NCBI RefSeq assembly: GCF_005502465.1
Contig: NZ_SCOT01000008.1
Location: forward strand, 1 to 64,000
Direction of reading: 5' to 3'
Length of the DNA: 64,000 nucleotides
Source of the DNA: Sphingopyxis sp. L1A2A
GTDB taxonomy: Bacteria; Pseudomonadota; Alphaproteobacteria; Sphingomonadales; Sphingomonadaceae
Shown: positions 35,508 to 44,135 of the stretch, piece after piece
How positions within the stretch are numbered: the first letter of the stretch is position 1
How the letters are laid out: each line of letters begins with the position of its first letter
The notes under the pieces: generated by a model
What the model saw: the letters and a program-made list of their open reading frames with translations, nothing else
Told to the model about the DNA's origin: nothing
The model's database searches: none
Program-made: the position numbers and the translations under genes

Positions 35508-36344
35508 TCAGGGCGCCAGCACCTCGAGCGTGGTGACATAGCTGGCGCGGCGCGCCAGCGGCGGCGGTGCGCCCTCGCCTTCCTCGCTCTCGACCTGCGG
35601 GGTCGTGACGTTCAGCCAGTACATGCCGGGTTCGGCCCAGGTCACTTCGACCTTGCCGTCGGCACCGGTGGTCAGATCCATCTGGCCAAGCTGGTCGCGA
35701 TAGCGGATGCCGCCGTGGATCACCGTGACCGGCAAGCCAGCCGTCGGCTTGCCGTCGAACAGGAATTGAAAGGTCGCCGCTTCACCGGCAATCAAGTCGT
35801 TCGGATGGGTCACCGGCACCAGCTCGATCCCCTTGCCGGTCGGTTTGAAAAGCGTCGTTGTCGGCTCACCGACCGTCACGAAAATCTCGTTGCGGTTGTT
35901 TGCCTCGGCGGTTTTCACATTGGTGGCGCCCGCGGGCACGCGTTCGGCGAGGTTGGCTGCGGTCGTCCCGCGCGGCAGGCGCTCGGTTTTGCCGTTCAGA
36001 TCATAGCTGCCCATCAGCATGTCGGCGACCGACGCGATCCGCCACGTCCCCTTCTGCGTCAAATGGACGTCAAAGGTGCTGCGATAACGCCCCGTCGACT
36101 TGTTCTCGATCGCCGCTTCGGTGCCGTCGGGCGCCCATGCCTTCATTGCGTCGAGCCGCAGCGGCTGATGCTCGAAATAGAACAGGTCGTTCGACACCGC
36201 AGCATCGACCGTCACCCACACATCGTCGCCCGACACCACCGTCGACGACGGCATCATCCACTGGCGATGGGCGCTGGCGGGAGCCGCCATCAGAGCCGTC
36301 AGCGCGGCGCCCGCCGCAAAACCCCAAAACCGCTTGTTCATCAT
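35508..36344 (-). CDS. DUF4198 periplasmic protein
   Basis: A 278-residue exported protein with a signal peptide ending in APASAHRQWM; the His-x-x-Trp after the cleavage site is typical of DUF4198 (often annotated as nickel- or metal-uptake related). The body is two Ig-like beta domains (VSGDDVWVTVDAAVSND; LIAGEAATFQFLFDGKPTAGLPVTVI), ending with TWAEPGMYWLNVT. No catalytic site is seen. It sits between the DUF2271 protein and ApbE and probably binds metal or supports the redox partners in the periplasm. Confidence 0.83.
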   Translation of the reverse strand: MMNKRFWGFAAGAALTALMAAPASAHRQWMMPSSTVVSGDDVWVTVDAAVSNDLFYFEHQPLRLDAMKAWAPDGTEAAIENKSTGRYRSTFDVHLTQKGTWRIASVADMLMGSYDLNGKTERLPRGTTAANLAERVPAGATNVKTAEANNRNEIFVTVGEPTTTLFKPTGKGIELVPVTHPNDLIAGEAATFQFLFDGKPTAGLPVTVIHGGIRYRDQLGQMDLTTGADGKVEVTWAEPGMYWLNVTTPQVESEEGEGAPPPLARRASYVTTLEVLAP

Positions 36345-36359
36345 TCTGCCCTCTCGTGT

Positions 36360-36890
36360 TTAGCGGAAGGAAACCGAAACGGCCCCCAGTTCGGTCTTGC
36401 CCGCGGCGCGTCCGCCCGCCCCGGCCTTGGCCGGCCAGCTGAACGGAATGCGCAGCAACTCGCGGCCGCCGACCTCGCGCGCCGCTTCGACCACCAGCAC
36501 ATATTGCCCCGGCGCCGCCGCGCCGAGCTGCGCGCGCGAAAACGCGACCTTGTGCGCCCCCGGCGCGCGGGTGGCGCCGGTGATGCCGTTGGCGGGGAAA
36601 GTCAGCGACCGCCCCGACACCCGCCACCATTGGCGCACATCGCGGAGCCATTTGGTGCCCTCGTTCGCTTTCATGTCATGGTCGTACCAGACCGCGACCG
36701 TCTTGGCCTTCGCGCCCGCCTTTTCGACCCAGATCGCGACATAGGGCTTGTGATATTCGGCGACTTTCAGCCGCGGGATGTTGATCGTCACGTCCATCGT
36801 GCCGGGGTCGGCGGCCAGCGCAGGCGCGGCAAAGGCGGCGCCGAGGCCGACGGTCGAGCCGAGGACAAGCACGCGAGTGGAAAGCTGCAT
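36360..36890 (-). CDS. DUF2271 periplasmic protein, possible flavin carrier
   Basis: A 176-residue exported protein: signal peptide ending ALAADPG, then DVTINIPRLKVAEYHKPYVA and WVEKAGAKAKTVAVWYD, a compact beta domain of the DUF2271 family. Residues 101-107 read NGITGAT, close to the flavinylation motif D-x-x-(S/T)-G-A-(S/T), so Thr107 could carry FMN added by the neighbouring ApbE; the first position is Asn instead of Asp. It overlaps neither neighbour, but spacing to the PepSY gene is only 11 bases. Start at MQLSTRVLVLG. Confidence 0.85.
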   Translation of the reverse strand: MQLSTRVLVLGSTVGLGAAFAAPALAADPGTMDVTINIPRLKVAEYHKPYVAIWVEKAGAKAKTVAVWYDHDMKANEGTKWLRDVRQWWRVSGRSLTFPANGITGATRAPGAHKVAFSRAQLGAAAPGQYVLVVEAAREVGGRELLRIPFSWPAKAGAGGRAAGKTELGAVSVSFR

Positions 36891-36901
36891 CACGGAACTC
36901 C

Positions 36902-37546
36902 CTAATGAATGAAGATGACGGCGATCGCGGCGGGGATCGCCAGCCCCAGCCCGACGAGCGGCCAGGTGCTTTTGCGCTTCGCCGAATGAAGCTGGAGGAG
37001 GAACAGCCCGGTGATCGCAAAGACCAGACAGGCAAAGGAAAAAATGTCGATGAACAGGCTCCACTCACTGCCCGAATTGCGGCCTTTGTGAAGATCGTTG
37101 AGGTAGGAAATCCAGCCGCGACTGGTGACCTCGCTGGCCACTGCCCCCGTCGTCAGGTCGATCACGACCCAGGCATCGCCGCCGGGACGCGGCGCGGGCA
37201 GATAGACCTCGCCCGCCGACCATTCGGCCTCATTCGACGCCTTGACCGGGAAATTCTGCTCGACCCAGTCGGCGACCGGCCCCGGCAGCGGCGCCTTGGC
37301 GTCGGCGGGGACGGCGGCGGCCAGCCGGGCGAGCAACGCCGGCGGTAACTCGGCCGATTTTTCGGTGACGACCGGCGCCCCTTCAATGTCGGCGGCATGG
37401 TTGAGCGTGAAGCCGGTGATCGCAAACAGCAACAGCCCGATCAGGCAGACAGCCGAACTCATCCAGTGCCACATGTGCAGCTGTTTCAGCCAAAAGGCTC
37501 TCCGGCTCTTCTTGATCGCCGGACGCGGGGGAGTGGGTGCGTGCAT
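36902..37546 (-). CDS. PepSY-associated transmembrane protein
   Basis: A 214-residue inner-membrane protein. Helix 1 (about 30-48) begins after KQLHMWHWMSS; a periplasmic PepSY-like domain (about 55-145) ends WVVIDLTTGAVAS; then LNDLHKGRN, a helix (165-186) and a last short helix (197-213). His24, His27, His50 and His153 near the membrane could bind heme, as in PepSY ferric-reductase-like proteins. It is first in the run PepSY-DUF2271-DUF4198-ApbE and has a Fur-like site in front, which suggests reduction of ferric siderophore or iron in the periplasm. Confidence 0.85.
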   Translation of the reverse strand: MHAPTPPRPAIKKSRRAFWLKQLHMWHWMSSAVCLIGLLLFAITGFTLNHAADIEGAPVVTEKSAELPPALLARLAAAVPADAKAPLPGPVADWVEQNFPVKASNEAEWSAGEVYLPAPRPGGDAWVVIDLTTGAVASEVTSRGWISYLNDLHKGRNSGSEWSLFIDIFSFACLVFAITGLFLLQLHSAKRKSTWPLVGLGLAIPAAIAVIFIH

Positions 37547-37584
37547 TGGGGGGTTCTGAAAAGGAATGATGCCGCGGCATTATC

Positions 37585-37600
37585 GAGAACGATTCGCAAT
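37585..37600 (-). promoter_or_regulatory. Fur-like operator before the PepSY run
   Basis: GAGAACGATTCGCAAT, read on the minus strand as ATTGCGAATCGTTCTC, resembles gammaproteobacterial Fur sites. It matches the site at 31326-31340 in 12 of 16 positions and lies about 40 bases upstream of the PepSY start, next to an A/T-rich promoter-like stretch (37598-37612). Confidence 0.6.
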
Positions 37601-37709
37601 TACAATAATTATTGCGACATGTCGGTGCCATATTGCCCCGCCTTGGCAGGCGCATCCGGCCAGCGCGCGCGCCTTCCCCGAAGGGCTGGATCGACAAGGA
37701 AGGAATAGG

Positions 37710-37801
37710 TGGCGGAGACGGAGGGATTCGAACCCTCGGTGCCGCATTCACAGCACGACGGTTTAGCAAACCGTTGGTTTCAGCCACTCACCCACGTCTC
37801 C
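37710..37801 (-). tRNA. tRNA-Ser (GCT)
   Basis: Minus-strand class II tRNA with a long variable arm (GTGCTGTGAATGCGGCAC). Acceptor GGAGACG/CGTCTCC, anticodon loop TTTGCTAAA with anticodon GCT, T-arm GAGGGTTCGAATCCCTC, encoded CCA (37710-37712). Length 92. Confidence 0.95.
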
Positions 37802-38043
37802 GCATGGTCTGCCGCGCTAACGACAGTTGGCCTAGGCGGGTCGCTATAGCCATGCACTCCCCGCCCCGCAACGCCAAAGATTGCCCCAAATTTCGCTGTT
37901 GTGGCGCATTTGATCGTACAATCGATTCGGACTGGCGCAAAATCGACTCGGGTCATCGCCGGTTCATTGCCCGCGGGCGAAACCGAGTCATGATTAACAT
38001 TGGTTTCGGCACCCGGGTGCCGGTGGAATTTTGGGGGTGCTTC

Positions 38044-38817
38044 ATGCAAAAATCGTTCACCAGCCTTGCCTTGGCCGCTGCGGCCTCGATTGGCCTCGCG
38101 CTGTCTTCCCTACCGGCGGCGGCGCAGATGCGGGAAATCGATCCGAATACGTCGATCGACGCGGACCTCGACAATCCCGCCCCACCCCCGCCGGTGTCGA
38201 GCGATTCGACCGACGAAGTCATCAACTATGACAGCGACCTGGCGACGGGCGATCAGCAGACAAGCGAGGCGCCCGTCGATGGCACCGCGCCCGCCAGTGA
38301 CATGACAACGACGACGGTCATCACCGAAGATACCGCAACCTACAAACAGGATGACCTGATCGGCGCTGCCGAAGGGGTGTTCGGCAAAGGCGCGCAAGGG
38401 CTCGCCGGACTGATCGAAGACATCCTCAAAAAGCAGGGCGAACCCAATGCCTATATCGTCGGCCGCGAAGCCGGGGGCGCGCTGGTGCTGGGCGTGCGCT
38501 ATGGATCGGGGACGCTGCACCACAAGATCGAGGGCGAATTGCCCGCTTACTGGACGGGGCCGTCGATCGGGTTCGACGCGGGCGCCAACGCGGGCAACAC
38601 CTTTGTCCTCGTCTATAATCTGTTCGACAGCGAGGATCTCTACAAACGCTATCCGGCGGGCGAAGGCGCCGCCTATCTGCTGGGCGGCTTCAACGCGAGC
38701 TACCTGCGCCGCGGCGACGTGGTGCTGATCCCGATCCGCGTCGGCGTCGGCGCGCGGCTGGGCGCCAACGTCGGCTATATGAAGTTCCGCAAGAAGCAGA
38801 ATTGGGTGCCGTTCTGA
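38044..38817 (+). CDS. eipA: EipA family envelope protein (DUF1134)
   Basis: A 257-residue periplasmic protein of the EipA/DUF1134 family, which in Brucella supports envelope integrity and is controlled by CtrA. Signal peptide 1-28 (ending PAAAQ), an acidic Pro/Ser/Thr-rich stretch (33-85), then the conserved domain with AEGVFGKGAQGLAGLIEDILKKQGEPNAYI, read as GLAGLIEDILKKQGEP, GGALVLGVRYGSGTLHHK and VLIPIRVGVGARLGANVGYMKF. The domain is beta-rich. Start is the ATG before QKSFTSLA. The 242-base gap before it (after tRNA-Ser) holds no other gene or clear promoter. A strong terminator follows. Confidence 0.88.
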   Translation: MQKSFTSLALAAAASIGLALSSLPAAAQMREIDPNTSIDADLDNPAPPPPVSSDSTDEVINYDSDLATGDQQTSEAPVDGTAPASDMTTTTVITEDTATYKQDDLIGAAEGVFGKGAQGLAGLIEDILKKQGEPNAYIVGREAGGALVLGVRYGSGTLHHKIEGELPAYWTGPSIGFDAGANAGNTFVLVYNLFDSEDLYKRYPAGEGAAYLLGGFNASYLRRGDVVLIPIRVGVGARLGANVGYMKFRKKQNWVPF

Positions 38818-38846
38818 CGCCAACCCGGCTGACGCGACCAGGATAG

Positions 38847-38870
38847 CCCGCGCTTCGGCGCGGGTTTTTC
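38847..38870 (+). terminator. Rho-independent terminator after eipA
   Basis: CCCGCGC (38847-38853), UUCG loop, GCGCGGG (38858-38864), then TTTTTC. A tight UUCG hairpin with a T run, 30 bases after the eipA stop. Confidence 0.92.
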
Positions 38871-38955
38871 TTTGCTGCGGCAGAGCGCCCTGCGCGCACG
38901 CTGCGCCATAACCTTCTGTTACCGGACGTTAACGTTGTTGGCGCACAGTCGCCCT

Positions 38956-40167
38956 ATGAGACGATCGGATTCCCCCACCCCGGTCGAGCCTCGGTCACGC
39001 TTGCGAATTTTTCCAAGCCCAGCGGCTCTTCCATTGCCCGTATATCGCGATTTCGTCGATATGCTGTTCAGCATGTGGCTGCCGATATTCGGCCTCGGCA
39101 TCGTGTTTGTGGGCATCTGCGTGCTGGTGGGTCGCGAACTCGATAGCCGCTTTCTGCTGTTGCTCGCGGCGCTCGGCGCCCTCACCACCATTTTGCGCCT
39201 TGCCACGCTGCGCGCTTATGGCCGTTCGGGTCCGATAACCGATTTCGAGGCGCTAAAACGCTGGGAGCGCCGCTATGCGATCGGGAACTATGTCTCGGCG
39301 ATCCTGCTCGCGCTGCTCAACATCGTCGCGATATCCGCCCATTATCCGCTGCTGCATCTGATCACTGTCAGCCTGGTGTTCAGCTTTGGCGCCGGCATTG
39401 TGTCGCGAACGTCGGTCCGTCCGCACATCTGCGTGACCAGCCTGCTTCTCGCGACGCTGCCGACGATCGGCGCGCTGGCGCTGCATGCGCGGGAGGTTCA
39501 CCCGACACCGCTCCACGCCGAATTGTTTCTGATCGAAGCCCTGATCGTCGCGATGATCACCGCGCTGAGTCTGCAGACGGTCGCCTATCTCTACCGATCG
39601 GCGGTCGAACATCATACGGCGCGGCACGACATGACCAAGCTCGCCCGGACCGACGCGCTGACCGGATTGTCTAACCGGCTGCTGCTGCGCGAGCTTTTCC
39701 AGACCCACGCCGCGACCGCGGTGCGGACCAAGAATCAGGTCGCGCTGCATTTCCTCGATCTCGATGGATTCAAGGCGATCAATGACTGCTACGGCCACCC
39801 CGCCGGCGATGCGTTGCTCGAACAGGTCGCGCGGCGGTTGGAGGGCATGGTGCGGAGCGACGATGTCGTCTCGCGGCTTGGCGGCGATGAATTTGTCGTC
39901 TTGCAAGTCGGGGTGCAGGACGAAAGCGAGGCCGAACTGCTCGCGCGCCGGATCATTCGTGAAATCAGCAAGCCCTATGTCGTCGACGATGTCTCGATGT
40001 CGATCTCGGTCAGCGTCGGCATTGCGACGGCGCCGAAGCTGGGCATCGAGCTGGAGCGGCTGCTCGCCTGTGCCGACGCCGCGCTGTATCGCGCGAAGGC
40101 GGGCGGCAAGGCGCGGGCGCTGTTCTGCGTCGACGCCGATGCCGCGATGGCCGATATGGCGGCCTGA
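38956..40167 (+). CDS. Membrane diguanylate cyclase (GGDEF)
   Basis: Makes cyclic di-GMP from two GTP. The 403-residue protein has six or so transmembrane helices (about 38-58, 66-84, 110-128, 135-150, 158-178, 188-212) as a membrane sensor, a short linker, and a GGDEF domain. Active-site GGDEF at residues 309-313 is intact, preceded five residues earlier by the product-inhibition site RSDD (300-303). The DALTGLSNRLLLRELF entry is at 233-248. The start at MRRSDSP is 28 codons inside the longest frame. The ligand is unknown; it stands as a single gene. Confidence 0.9.
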   Translation: MRRSDSPTPVEPRSRLRIFPSPAALPLPVYRDFVDMLFSMWLPIFGLGIVFVGICVLVGRELDSRFLLLLAALGALTTILRLATLRAYGRSGPITDFEALKRWERRYAIGNYVSAILLALLNIVAISAHYPLLHLITVSLVFSFGAGIVSRTSVRPHICVTSLLLATLPTIGALALHAREVHPTPLHAELFLIEALIVAMITALSLQTVAYLYRSAVEHHTARHDMTKLARTDALTGLSNRLLLRELFQTHAATAVRTKNQVALHFLDLDGFKAINDCYGHPAGDALLEQVARRLEGMVRSDDVVSRLGGDEFVVLQVGVQDESEAELLARRIIREISKPYVVDDVSMSISVSVGIATAPKLGIELERLLACADAALYRAKAGGKARALFCVDADAAMADMAA

Positions 40168-40172
40168 CCGCG

Positions 40173-40727
40173 CTAGTCGCCGTCAAAGGCGATCAACGTC
40201 TCACACTGCAACCCCGCCGCCACCAGCCGTTGTGAGCCGCCCAGATCAGGCAGGTCGATAACGAACAGCGCCGCCGCGACCTCCGCCCCGACGCTTCGCA
40301 TCAAATCCGCCGTAGCGAGGATCGTCCCGCCGGTCGCGAGCAGGTCGTCGACCAGGATGACGCGGTGTCCGGGCAGCACCGCACCTTCGTGCAGCTCAAG
40401 CCGGTCGACGCCATATTCGAGTTCATAATCGACCCCGATGGTGACCCCGGGCAGCTTGCCCGCCTTGCGAACGGGCACCAAACCAAGCCCCATCGCGGTC
40501 GCCATCGCCGCGCCGAACAGGAAACCGCGCGCCTCCACCGCGACGATGAAGTCGGGGCGATGGACTGCGGCGAGCGCACTCAGCCGGCGCACGCTTTCGG
40601 CAAAACCGGCGGCGTCGCCGATCAGCGTCGTGATGTCGCGAAACTGGATGCCCGGCTTGGGAAAGTCGGGGATGGTGCGGACCAGTGACGCCAGGTCGAG
40701 GTCGGGCTGCGGTGGGAGGGCGATCAT
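40173..40727 (-). CDS. apt: Adenine phosphoribosyltransferase
   Basis: Salvages adenine with PRPP to AMP. The 184-residue protein has the N-terminal DLASLVRTIPDFPKPGI, FRDITTLI (residues 30-37), VEARGFLFGAAMA and the PRPP loop VILVDDLLATGGT near residue 117. Start chosen at MIALPPQ; a TTG eight codons earlier is weaker. It follows the cytochrome c1 gene on the same strand by about 28 bases. Confidence 0.93.
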   Translation of the reverse strand: MIALPPQPDLDLASLVRTIPDFPKPGIQFRDITTLIGDAAGFAESVRRLSALAAVHRPDFIVAVEARGFLFGAAMATAMGLGLVPVRKAGKLPGVTIGVDYELEYGVDRLELHEGAVLPGHRVILVDDLLATGGTILATADLMRSVGAEVAAALFVIDLPDLGGSQRLVAAGLQCETLIAFDGD

Positions 40728-40755
40728 GCGGTCACAATCGCCCTGCCCCAATCGC

Positions 40756-41565
40756 TCAATGTTTCTTGTCGGCCCAGATGTTGCGGTACGACAGATAGGC
40801 GAGCACGGTGAAGATCAGCAGGAAGAAGAACACGGCCCAGCCAACCTGCACCCGCGTCACCAGCTTCGGCTCGGCGGTCCAGACGAGGAACGCGGTCACG
40901 TCCTTGGCCATCTGATCGACGCTTGCTTTGGTGCCGTCGGCATAGGTCACCTGATTGTCCGCCAGCGGCTTCGCCATCGCCAGATTCAGGTTCGGGAAAT
41001 AGGGGTTATAGTGCAGCCCGGTGCCGAGCTTCAGTTCGGCGGGCAGATTTGCCGGCGGGTTCTGATAACCGGTCAGCAGCGAATAGACATAGTCCTTGCC
41101 GCCTTCGCGCGCCTTGGTGATCAACGACAGGTCGGGCGGGATCGCATTGTTGTTCGCCGCGCGCGCCGCCACGTCATTGGCATAGGGCGCCGGGAAGTGA
41201 TCCGACGACAGGCCATCGCGCGTCGCAACTTCGCCCGTATCGGGGTTGATCGAAGGAACCTGGAAACCCTTGGCAAAGGTTTTCACCTGGCCTTCGGTAT
41301 AGCCCAGATCCTGGATGTTGCGGAACGCGACCAGGTTCAGGCTGTGGCAGGCCGAGCAGACCTCTTTGTACACCTGCATCCCGCGCTGCAATTGGGCCTT
41401 GTCCCAATGCGGAACCAGGCCGTCGCTCGCCAGCTTCAGATGGCGCGGGTGCTTGACGAAGGAATAAGCGACATTCGGCTCATTGCTGAGCGGCGTCGTA
41501 AAGATCGCGAGCACCAGCGCGGTAATGAAACCGAGGCCGACGAGAAATCCGAGCGGGCGAACCAT
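40756..41565 (-). CDS. petC: Cytochrome c1 of the bc1 complex
   Basis: Heme c subunit of respiratory complex III, 269 residues. An N-terminal helix/signal (residues 9-27) leads to VCSACHSLNLVAFRNI with the CxxCH heme site (about 70-74), HFPAPYANDVAARAANNNAIPPDL (HFPAPYANDVAARA) and the Met ligand region NLAMAKPL near 190; the anchor helix is at 242-262 (VGWAVFFFLLIFTVLAYL). Start MVRPLGFLVG; earlier in-frame ATGs are less likely. Last gene of the petABC run. Confidence 0.94.
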   Translation of the reverse strand: MVRPLGFLVGLGFITALVLAIFTTPLSNEPNVAYSFVKHPRHLKLASDGLVPHWDKAQLQRGMQVYKEVCSACHSLNLVAFRNIQDLGYTEGQVKTFAKGFQVPSINPDTGEVATRDGLSSDHFPAPYANDVAARAANNNAIPPDLSLITKAREGGKDYVYSLLTGYQNPPANLPAELKLGTGLHYNPYFPNLNLAMAKPLADNQVTYADGTKASVDQMAKDVTAFLVWTAEPKLVTRVQVGWAVFFFLLIFTVLAYLSYRNIWADKKH

Positions 41566-41596
41566 GGCTGTATCAGCTCCTGTTAAAGTCTGGCGC

Positions 41597-42883
41597 TCAG
41601 GCCGCTGCCGGACCCGACGCGGCGTCGGGGGCATGTTTGGCAAGAACCGCTTCGGTGATCGAATTCGGCATCGGCAGCGGACGTTCGATCCGCGAGACGA
41701 TGGGCAGAATGACCAGGAAGTGGGCGAAATAATAGATCGCGCCGAGCTGGCTGAGGATCACCCACGGCTGTTCGGCGGGCTGCATGCCGCACCAACCGAG
41801 GAGCAGCACGTCGGCGACGAGCACCCAGAAGAACCAGCGATACAGCGGGCGATAGGTCGACGACTTCACCGGCGAACTGTCGAGCCAGGGCAGGAAGAAC
41901 AGCAGCGCGATCGATGCGAACATCGCGATGACGCCCCACAGCTTCGCGTCGATCCACAGGAAGTTGAAGGTGAAGGCCTTCAAAATCGCGTAGAAGGGCA
42001 GGAAATACCATTCGGGAACGATATGCGCCGGCGTCGACAGCGAGTTCGCCGGGATATAGTTATCGGCGTGGCCCAGCATGTTCGGGCTGAAGAAGGTCAG
42101 CGCGACGAAGATCAGCAGGAAGACGCCGAGTCCGAAGCCGTCCTTCGCGGTGTAGTAAGGGTGGAACGGGACGGTGTCCTGCTCGTCCTTCACCTCGATG
42201 CCCGTCGGGTTGTTCGACCCAGGGATGTGCAGCGCCCAGATGTGCAGGATGATCACACCCAAAATCACGAACGGCAGCAGATAGTGCAGCGAGAAGAAGC
42301 GGTTGAGCGTCGCATTGTCGGGGACAAAGCCGCCAAGCAGCCACTGCCGAACCGGCTCGCCGACTAGCGGGATCGCCGAGAAGAAGCCGGTGATCACCTG
42401 CGCGCCCCAAAAGCTCATCTGGCCCCACGGCAGCACATATCCCATGAACGCGGTCGCCATCATCAGCAGGAAGATCACGACGCCAAGCAGCCACACCATT
42501 TCGCGCGGCGCCTTGTACGACCCGTAATAAAGACCGCGGAAAATGTGCAGATAGACGACGATGAAGAACATGCTCGCGCCGTTCATATGCGCGTAGCGAA
42601 TGAACCAGCCGGCGTTCACGTCGCGCATGATATGCTCGACCGAATTGAACGCGACCCCGACGTTGGCGGAATAATGCATCGCCAGCACGATCCCGGTGAT
42701 GATCTGCATCATCAGCGCGGCACCGGCAAGGACGCCGAAGTTCCAGAAATAGTTGAGGTTGCGCGGGACGGGATAACCGGGGCCGGTGGCGTTATACACC
42801 AGGCGCGGGATCGGCAGCTTCTCGTCCATCCACTTCATCAGCGGATGCGTCGGCTCATAGGGTTTGGCCCAGGGAAAGCTCAT
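41597..42883 (-). CDS. petB: Cytochrome b of the bc1 complex
   Basis: Membrane core of complex III holding two b hemes and the quinone sites, 428 residues. Visible: [15 protein letters not shown] and [54 protein letters not shown] with the heme histidines spread across helices B and D, and the Qo-site PEWY in [14 protein letters not shown]. Eight transmembrane helices fit the length. Spacing to the Rieske gene is 13 bases. Confidence 0.96.
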   Translation of the reverse strand: MSFPWAKPYEPTHPLMKWMDEKLPIPRLVYNATGPGYPVPRNLNYFWNFGVLAGAALMMQIITGIVLAMHYSANVGVAFNSVEHIMRDVNAGWFIRYAHMNGASMFFIVVYLHIFRGLYYGSYKAPREMVWLLGVVIFLLMMATAFMGYVLPWGQMSFWGAQVITGFFSAIPLVGEPVRQWLLGGFVPDNATLNRFFSLHYLLPFVILGVIILHIWALHIPGSNNPTGIEVKDEQDTVPFHPYYTAKDGFGLGVFLLIFVALTFFSPNMLGHADNYIPANSLSTPAHIVPEWYFLPFYAILKAFTFNFLWIDAKLWGVIAMFASIALLFFLPWLDSSPVKSSTYRPLYRWFFWVLVADVLLLGWCGMQPAEQPWVILSQLGAIYYFAHFLVILPIVSRIERPLPMPNSITEAVLAKHAPDAASGPAAA

Positions 42884-42896
42884 CTTATCTCGCTCC

Positions 42897-43454
42897 TCAG
42901 CCGATCGTCACGACGGTGTCGCTGTTGAATTCATACGGCGGCACGACCAGGTTGGTCGGCGCCGGACCTTTGCGGATGCGCGCCGCGGTGTCGTAATGCG
43001 AACCATGGCACGGGCAGAAATAACCGCCGAAATCGCCCTTGTTCTCACCTTCCGCAGCGCCGAGCGGCACGCAGCCAAGGTGGGTGCACACGCCCAAAGT
43101 GATCAGCCAGTTTTCCTTGCCCGGCTTGGTGCGCTCGTCGATCGTCTGCGGATCACGGAGATCGCTGAGCGGCACGGCCTTCGCCTCGGCGATTTCCTTT
43201 GCCACCAGGTTGCGCACGAACACCGGCTGCTTGCGCCAGCTGGTCTTGATCGCCTGACCGGGCTGGATCGCCGAAATGTCGATTTCGGTCGTCGACAGCG
43301 CGAGGACGTCGGCCGACGGGTTCATCTGATTGACCAGCGGCAGCACCACTGCCACCGCGCCAACCCCGGCGAAACTCACTGCCGCAATATTGATGAAGTC
43401 GCGGCGTCGCACGCCATCTTCGATGCCTGCATTGAGTTCGGATTCACTGGCCAT
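42897..43454 (-). CDS. petA: Rieske iron-sulfur protein of the bc1 complex
   Basis: 2Fe-2S subunit that passes electrons from quinol to cytochrome c1, 185 residues. A twin-arginine-like N terminus ([20 protein letters not shown], residues 16-35) forms the membrane anchor. The cluster motifs [10 protein letters not shown] and [10 protein letters not shown] near residues 128-165 provide two Cys and two His plus the disulfide. Start at [10 protein letters not shown]; the frame runs far upstream through antisense sequence. It heads the petABC genes, and its 222-base upstream gap is shared with trmL. Confidence 0.95.
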   Translation of the reverse strand: MASESELNAGIEDGVRRRDFINIAAVSFAGVGAVAVVLPLVNQMNPSADVLALSTTEIDISAIQPGQAIKTSWRKQPVFVRNLVAKEIAEAKAVPLSDLRDPQTIDERTKPGKENWLITLGVCTHLGCVPLGAAEGENKGDFGGYFCPCHGSHYDTAARIRKGPAPTNLVVPPYEFNSDTVVTIG

Positions 43455-43676
43455 TCGACTGCCCTTGCATGGGTGAACTGACAAAGTTCTCGGAAAGTCG
43501 GGCCGCCCTGCAGCGCGCGCACGAAAGGACGCGCCCCGGCGGCCCCTCCGGGAATTGCGGGCCTGATAGCCGCACATCCGGGGCTTGCCAACAGGCAATT
43601 TCCGCTTCTTGCGCCGCACCATCGTATGGCCGCGAAGCCCCTCGATTCCACAAGCGTGCGCCGCTATGGCAAGGCG

Positions 43677-44135
43677 ATGGAAATCGCCCTGTTTCAGCCG
43701 GATATCGCCGGCAATGTCGGCACGACCTTGCGTACCGCCGCCTGTTTTGGCGTGCCCGCGCATATTATCGAGCCATGCGGTTTTCCCTTCTCCGACGGCG
43801 CGTTGAAACGCGCCGGAATGGACTATGCGGTGCGCGCCAATGTCCGCCGTCACGCCGACTGGAACGGCTTTTGCGACTGGAGCGCCGGGGCCGGACGACG
43901 GTTGGTGCTGCTCACCACTGCGGGGGCGACGCCCCTGCCCGACTTCGCCTTCATGCCCGATGACGTGCTGCTGCTCGGCGCCGAATCCTCGGGCGTGCCG
44001 CAATATGTCCATGACGCGGTGGCCGCGCGGGTCGCGATTCCGATGCAGGCGGGTTTTCGCTCCTTGAATGTCGCGGTCGCGGCTGGCATCGCGCTCGCCG
44101 AAGCGCTCAGGCAAACGAAAGGCTTTCCGGCATGA
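43677..44135 (+). CDS. trmL: tRNA (cytidine/uridine-34 2'-O)-methyltransferase TrmL
   Basis: SPOUT methyltransferase that modifies the wobble ribose of tRNA-Leu isoacceptors. The 152-residue form has IALFQPDIAGNVGTTLRTAACFGV (IALFQPDIAGN, GTTLRTAACFG) at the N terminus, then LGAESSGVPQYVHDA near 110 and IPMQAGFRSLNVAVAAGIA (SLNVAVAAGIA) forming the knotted SAM site. An ATG 17 codons earlier (43626) gives an N-terminal extension absent from the family. Stop overlaps the hemF start (ATGA). Confidence 0.92.
   Translation: MEIALFQPDIAGNVGTTLRTAACFGVPAHIIEPCGFPFSDGALKRAGMDYAVRANVRRHADWNGFCDWSAGAGRRLVLLTTAGATPLPDFAFMPDDVLLLGAESSGVPQYVHDAVAARVAIPMQAGFRSLNVAVAAGIALAEALRQTKGFPA

Noticed and set aside
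35508..36344. DLTTGAD in the DUF4198 protein as a flavinylation site
   Set aside because: The last residue is Asp, not Ser/Thr, and the segment is a usual beta-turn of Ig-like domains.
36902..37546. DLTTGAV in the PepSY protein as an ApbE flavinylation site
   Set aside because: The accepting Ser/Thr at the last position is Val, and this is a normal PepSY strand ending (D-x-x-TG-x-V).
38920..38945. CtrA box before the diguanylate cyclase gene (TTAC...TTAAC)
   Set aside because: Spacing is 6 rather than 7 bases and the first half has a mismatch.
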